Part shown: positions 59,885 through 64,000 of the stretch, one piece after another
Position numbering within the stretch: the first letter of the stretch is position 1
Layout: every line of letters starts with the position of its first letter
NCBI RefSeq assembly: GCF_003627965.1
Contig: NZ_RBWE01000001.1
Span: 2,393,804-2,457,803, forward strand
DNA length: 64,000 nucleotides
DNA from: Desulfofundulus salinus
Lineage (GTDB): Bacteria > Bacillota > Desulfotomaculia > Desulfotomaculales > Desulfovirgulaceae
Direction of reading: 5' to 3'
The notes under the pieces: model-generated
Seen by the model: only the letters and a program-made list of their open reading frames with translations
Told to the model about the DNA's origin: nothing
Databases searched by the model: none
Program-made: the position numbers and the translations under genes

Positions 59885-62266
59885 TTAGCCATTGGGCTGG
59901 TGGTTGGCCCGGTCGTCGAGCGGTTCCTGAGCACCACCGTTCGCCGGGGGTTGTACACCGCCATTTGCCGGAGCCTGCCTGCTCCCTTGAGCCGGTGTTT
60001 GCACACCACCCGGCGGGCTTTCCCCGGTACCGGCATCCGGTGTGGACCCGCCCGCCGGCGGCCCAGGGGAGCTGTCCTGCCCCTGTCTTCCGGGTGACGC
60101 AACGGGGACGTCAGCCGGTGCTGTTGTACGCCGGGGCTGAACATTCCCGGACCCGCCGGTAGACCGGGGTGGCTGGAAACCGGGGGAAGGCGCATGTACG
60201 CCGTGGACGGTACCCGTTGCCTGCCCCTCTTTTGCCTGTTCCCCGGCTGCAGATAAGCCTGCGGTTGGAGGTGCATTTTTCAGGTCAAAGTAAGCATCCA
60301 GGATCTCCCTGGCCACGGAACCGGCGGCGGAGCTCCCCTGGCCGCCATATTCCACCACTACGGCCAGGGCCACTTCCGGCTTTTCATAGGGGGCAAAGGC
60401 CACAAAAAGGGCGTGATTGTCGTGGCCATGGACCTCGGCAGTTCCGGTTTTGGCAGCGGAACTGTACCCGGTCCCTGCAAGCACGCCTGCGGCGGTGCCG
60501 TCGGGCGGTAAAGTAACTTCGTGCATACCCTGGCGTAATATTTCCAGCGTACGGCTGGACACGTTGACCCGGCGGATTTCCTGGGGTGAAAACTGGGCCA
60601 CCGTCTGGCCATCGGGAGCCACAACCTTTTTAACCAGGTAAGGCTTGTAAAGAACACCCCCGTTGGCGATGGCCGCCACGTAGTTGGCCAGCTGGAGAGG
60701 AGTATAGTAGTTGTTACCCTGGCCAATGGCCATATCCAGGGTATCGTATTCCCGCCATTTCAATTCCCACTCTATCTTGTTATACCTGTCCTGCAAAGGG
60801 GCCAGACGCCTGTTCATTTCCCGCTCCAGGGCCGCCTTTTCCCCTTCGCCCGCGCCGGCCAGGCGCTTCTCATACTCCTTACGGATATCGTCCATTTGCT
60901 TCTGTACACTGTCCAGAAGGGGCTTCCACAGGTTGTACTTTTGCTCCGGTCCCGGGATGCGGCCGGCATGCTCCCCGGGCAACTCCAGCCCCGTCTTTTG
61001 TCCCAGGCCGAATTCCCGGGCATAGCGGGCAATGGACTCGGGGCCGAGCATTACCCCGACGGTCCAGAAAAACGTGTCGCAGGATACCTTAAGAGCCCGC
61101 ACCACATCCACCCGCCCGTGCCCGCCGGGCTTCCAGTCGACTTTGTATTTGTAACGCCCGGTATCGTTAATGGCGAATTGGGGAGTTATTTTGCCCAGTT
61201 CCAGCGCTGCCGCCGCCACTACCATTTTAAAGGTAGAACCCGGGGGATACAGGGCTATAGCCCGGTTGAGCAACGATTGATCCCGGGTAATTTTGGCCCA
61301 GGCCGCATTCCACTCCTTCCGGGAAAGGTCCCGGGTAAAGATGGTGGGATCATAGGTGGGATGGCTCGCCAGGGCCAGGATTTCTCCGGTATGCACATCG
61401 AGCACCACCGCCGCCCCGGCCCTGGCCTGGCTGTAACCCTCCTTTTGCACCCGGGCGATACCCCGGGCCAGCGCATCCTGGACCGCCCGCTGCAGCCGGG
61501 CATCAATGGTGAGCACCAGGTTGTTTCCCGGTACGGGCTCTTTTACGCCCAGATCCCTTACCGGCTGCCCCTGGGCATCCACCTCCACCTGTCGGGCACC
61601 CCGCTGGCCCCGCAAATAGGACTCAAAGGATTTTTCCAGGCCGTCCTTGCCCCAGGAGTCCCCCAGCCTGTAACCCTTGTCTTTATTCTCCTCAAGCTCC
61701 TTCTGATCCATGATGCCCACGTAACCCAGGGTGGGCACCAGCAGGTCCCCATAGGGGTAGTGCCGCACCGGCCGCACATCGATGAGCACTCCCGGCAGCT
61801 CCAGCCGCTGTTCCTCAATACGGCTTACCGTTTCACTGGACACCTTATCGGCTATGGGCACCGGTTCATAGAGACGCAACTTCTGTTCGTTGAGTTTTTT
61901 ATGGATTTCCTGTTCTATCTCCGCCACGCTCATGCCCTGGAAGGTTTTTTCCCCCACTAAAATACGGGCCAGCCTGGCAATCACCCGGTCGGTATCCTTG
62001 ATGCCTAAATAGGCAAAGGAAATGGTGTAGACCGGCTGGTTGCCCACGATGCGCACGCCGTTGCGGTCGAGAATTTCCCCCCGGGGGGCCATGATGGGAA
62101 TCAACCGCAGGTGGTTCTGCTGGGCCATCATCTGATATTTGTCCGCCTCCACCAGCTGCAAATAGGCCAGGCGGATAAAGAGCACGGCAAAAGCGGCAAT
62201 CACCAGACCCAGCAACACCTGTAACTTTTTCTCCAGCCTTTTTGCTGTTACCCCGTTTGTTGCCAC
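59885..62266 (-). CDS. mrdA: Penicillin-binding protein 2
   Basis: 793 residues: N-terminal membrane anchor, pedestal domain, and transpeptidase domain with active Ser in PPGSTFKMV, SCD motif VSCDTFFW and AAKTGTAEVHG. It crosslinks peptidoglycan for rod elongation with RodA. The last about 110 residues are a Pro/Gly/Gln-rich tail (repeats such as ANGGVQPPANGG) with no known domain. GTG 62266 follows GGAAGGATG; the longer frame up to 62338 runs into a repeat. Confidence 0.95.
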   Translation of the reverse strand: MATNGVTAKRLEKKLQVLLGLVIAAFAVLFIRLAYLQLVEADKYQMMAQQNHLRLIPIMAPRGEILDRNGVRIVGNQPVYTISFAYLGIKDTDRVIARLARILVGEKTFQGMSVAEIEQEIHKKLNEQKLRLYEPVPIADKVSSETVSRIEEQRLELPGVLIDVRPVRHYPYGDLLVPTLGYVGIMDQKELEENKDKGYRLGDSWGKDGLEKSFESYLRGQRGARQVEVDAQGQPVRDLGVKEPVPGNNLVLTIDARLQRAVQDALARGIARVQKEGYSQARAGAAVVLDVHTGEILALASHPTYDPTIFTRDLSRKEWNAAWAKITRDQSLLNRAIALYPPGSTFKMVVAAAALELGKITPQFAINDTGRYKYKVDWKPGGHGRVDVVRALKVSCDTFFWTVGVMLGPESIARYAREFGLGQKTGLELPGEHAGRIPGPEQKYNLWKPLLDSVQKQMDDIRKEYEKRLAGAGEGEKAALEREMNRRLAPLQDRYNKIEWELKWREYDTLDMAIGQGNNYYTPLQLANYVAAIANGGVLYKPYLVKKVVAPDGQTVAQFSPQEIRRVNVSSRTLEILRQGMHEVTLPPDGTAAGVLAGTGYSSAAKTGTAEVHGHDNHALFVAFAPYEKPEVALAVVVEYGGQGSSAAGSVAREILDAYFDLKNAPPTAGLSAAGEQAKEGQATGTVHGVHAPSPGFQPPRSTGGSGNVQPRRTTAPADVPVASPGRQGQDSSPGPPAGGSTPDAGTGESPPGGVQTPAQGSRQAPANGGVQPPANGGAQEPLDDRANHQPNG

Positions 62267-62293
62267 GGCGCATCCTTCCCCTGTCCTGCAAGC

Positions 62294-62472
62294 AGTACTT
62301 GCCTGCCGTTTGCACGCGCTCGCTCCGTTCCCCAGCACTCACTGCAATTGGGGTCTCTGATGGTATGATTGCTGACCATATGCAGCTTGAATACCTGTGC
62401 AGGTACCTGGACCCGGTGAGTGCTGGGTCGCTTCGTGCAAAACGGCGGCCATTTTCATCCTCTGTTGGTGGC
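62294..62472. repeat. Second repeat family (R2), uninterrupted copy
   Basis: 179 bases starting AGTACTTGCCTGCCG and ending TCCTCTGTTGGTGGC. Contains CCCAGCACTCAC and GTGAGTGCTGGG, a perfect 12-bp inverted pair, and TTTGCACG/CGTGCAAA. It carries the empty GCCTGCCG site that the MITE used in the other copy. Confidence 0.88.
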
Positions 62473-62500
62473 GCTGAATGCGTCATGGGTGTCTACTAAA

Positions 62501-63028
62501 TTAAAACTGACCCATTCTGAACCATCCCTTGAGGTAAAGGCGGTAAAGCTTGCGGTAAAATAACGGCACCAGCAGCGCATTGTACATGGCTGAAGGAAGG
62601 ACCACCCCGACCAGGGCCACTCCCGGAGGAATTTTGATCTGCAGGTATACCAGCAAGAGGTAATAAATTAACTGACTTACCATGGTGGCAAAAAAAGTCA
62701 ACGCCATCACTACCAGGCTGCTGTCCTTGTATAAACGGGATTCCGACCAGCCCACCAGATAACCGGCCACGGCAGTGGAGAGGGCGTTGAGGCCAAAATA
62801 GTTGCCGGTGATAAAATCTTTCATCAAACCGGCAACAAACCCCCAGAAAGCCCCCTCCCGCTGCCCTCTCCAAAACGCATAAAAAACTACCAGTAAAAAA
62901 ATTAAATCCGGCACCACACCTTTGACGCGGATCAGGTCCACCACCGTTACCTGCAGCAGCAGGGCCAGCAATAAAAACCCGGGCAGGACCAGCAAGCCCA
63001 ACAAAGAAAAAACCTCCCGCACGGTCAT
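62501..63028 (-). CDS. mreD: Rod shape-determining protein MreD
   Basis: 175 residues with about six membrane helices (LLGLLVLPGFLLLALLLQ; GAFWGFVAGLMKDFITGNYFG is the conserved core). It belongs to the elongasome membrane scaffold with MreC. Stands between mreC and mrdA as in most rod-shaped Firmicutes. Confidence 0.93.
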   Translation of the reverse strand: MTVREVFSLLGLLVLPGFLLLALLLQVTVVDLIRVKGVVPDLIFLLVVFYAFWRGQREGAFWGFVAGLMKDFITGNYFGLNALSTAVAGYLVGWSESRLYKDSSLVVMALTFFATMVSQLIYYLLLVYLQIKIPPGVALVGVVLPSAMYNALLVPLFYRKLYRLYLKGWFRMGQF

Positions 63029-63094
63029 CTTTTCAATGGCAGCTCTTAAAGTAAAACGTCCGGCACACCATACCCGCTCACTTCCCGGCCCGGC

Positions 63095-63943
63095 TTACAG
63101 GGCCGGGAAGCGCACCCCGGTGATCACCAGCACTTCCTCCAGGCGGTTAAAATCCACAAAGGGCCGCACGGATGCTTCAAAGAAAAGACCGGTCGGATCC
63201 CTCTTCACACTGGTTATTTCGCCAATGGGGACACCCTTGGTAAAAATACTCTTCGTACCGGAAGTAACCACCACCTGCCCCGGTCTCACGGGCATGTCGT
63301 TGGGTATGTGGATCATGCGCAGGCTGCCGGCACTCCCGGCGGTGCCCTCAACCATACCCGGTGTACGGCTGTCCTGCACTAAAGCGCTTACCGCACTGCG
63401 CGGGTCAGTAATTAATAGAACGGTGGCGGTACGGTCGGTGGTGGCGATCACCCGCCCCACCAGACCCCGGGGAGTCAATACCGTCATGTTTTCCTTTATG
63501 CCCTGGGCCAGGCCCTTGTTGATGGTAATGGTGCTGAACCAGTTCCCCGGATCCCGGCCTATTACTGCCGCCGCGGTAACTTCAAGTCCGGAGTCGGCAG
63601 CGGGACCGCTTTTAAAATCCAGCAGCTTTTTCAGTCTTTCATTTTCCAAACGGAATTCCCTGGCCTGGTGAAGCTCGCCTTCCAGCCGGGCCACCTGCTC
63701 CGACAACTCGCTTGCCCGGCGCGACGCGTTAACCAGGGAAAGGGGGAAAGTGATCACATCCCTGACTCCCCGGCCCAGCCTGGTGGTTACCTGTTCTAAA
63801 GTGGCAAAGGTATCCACCAGTATCTTTTCCAGGGGCGTTGCTTCCACCCGGCTAAAGGCGGTCACCCGCATCACGTACAGGACCAGGACCAGCAAAATAA
63901 CCAGAAAAAAAAGCCTCTTACCCGAAGTCAACGGGATCAACAC
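63095..63943 (-). CDS. mreC: Rod shape-determining protein MreC
   Basis: 282 residues: an N-terminal membrane helix (FFLVILLVLVLYVM), a coiled coil (ASELSEQVARLEGELHQARE) and two beta-barrel domains outside the cell (GRDPGNWFSTITINKGL). It links MreB/MreD to the penicillin-binding proteins. GTG 63943 is the start. mreB probably lies beyond the end of the window. Confidence 0.94.
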   Translation of the reverse strand: MLIPLTSGKRLFFLVILLVLVLYVMRVTAFSRVEATPLEKILVDTFATLEQVTTRLGRGVRDVITFPLSLVNASRRASELSEQVARLEGELHQAREFRLENERLKKLLDFKSGPAADSGLEVTAAAVIGRDPGNWFSTITINKGLAQGIKENMTVLTPRGLVGRVIATTDRTATVLLITDPRSAVSALVQDSRTPGMVEGTAGSAGSLRMIHIPNDMPVRPGQVVVTSGTKSIFTKGVPIGEITSVKRDPTGLFFEASVRPFVDFNRLEEVLVITGVRFPAL

Positions 63944-64000
63944 CTATCATTTTGTTACAGTTTACGAAAGTTTGCGCGGGTGAATGAGTACCCGGCGTAA

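Noticed and set aside
62267-62338. Longer PBP2 start
   Set aside because: It reads into the R2 repeat and lacks a ribosome site; GTG 62266 is better.

Overview
The window is GC-rich, densely coded DNA of a spore-forming, anaerobic, Gram-positive-lineage bacterium. The best guess is a Desulfotomaculum/Desulfofundulus/Pelotomaculum-type Clostridia member. Reasons: spo0B, a spoIVFA/spoIVFB pair and other sporulation-linked genes sit with rod-shape and Min genes; a T-box leader is present; a Wolinella-type fumarate reductase and an ADP-forming acyl-CoA synthetase suggest anaerobic metabolism. No ribosomal RNA or phage block was seen.

Layout. 1-2900: tRNA-Leu(CAA), a DUF169 protein, a methyltransferase, a very small ORF and tRNA-Leu(GAG). 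2980-8431: a co-directional run built around a double-GTPase dynamin-like protein with small helical/coiled-coil partners, two of them membrane anchored. 8488-16150: hydrogenase-type ACT regulator, phosphate transporter, rhomboid, ADP-forming acyl-CoA synthetase subunits, hisG, a degenerate LCP protein and a secreted amidase. 16333-19480: adenine deaminase and MgtC, each broken by an exact 77-bp tandem duplication that looks like an assembly-junction artefact. 19496-20992: debris, namely a peroxiredoxin fragment, a PIN/Phd toxin-antitoxin pair and a decayed cas-less CRISPR array.

21106-29499 is a regulon in its own right. Two radical-SAM proteins resembling the LipS1/LipS2 lipoyl synthase pair, a glycine-cleavage H-type lipoyl carrier, an OsmC protein and a sodium/solute symporter form one operon. 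It has an excellent sigma-54 promoter and is preceded by dihydrolipoyl dehydrogenase and a CBS-PAS-AAA+ sigma-54 activator. No glycine decarboxylase gene is present.

29862-48565 is the conserved Firmicutes block rplU-rpmA-spo0B-obgE-proB-proA-nadD-rsfS-leuS read on the minus strand. It is interrupted by frdCAB (with its own sigma-54 promoter), a LysR gene, a copper-amine-oxidase-N protein and an acyl-CoA ligase. In front of the ligase lies a complete leucine-type T-box leader with a whole tRNA-Ala(GGC) gene embedded between its stem I region and its antiterminator; this is the most surprising structure in the window.

49205-63943 continues on the minus strand with RNase G, the DUF2344/B12-radical-SAM pair, SpoIVFB/FA, a DUF3794-like protein, RodA, MinE, MinD, a MinC lacking its N-terminal domain, PBP2, MreD and MreC (mreB would be expected just beyond the end). 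Intergenic regions hold a family of about 310-bp foldback elements with GTAA ends and 8-bp target duplications (IS66-like MITEs). These elements supply stop codons to neighbouring genes and in one case are nested inside a second repeat family.
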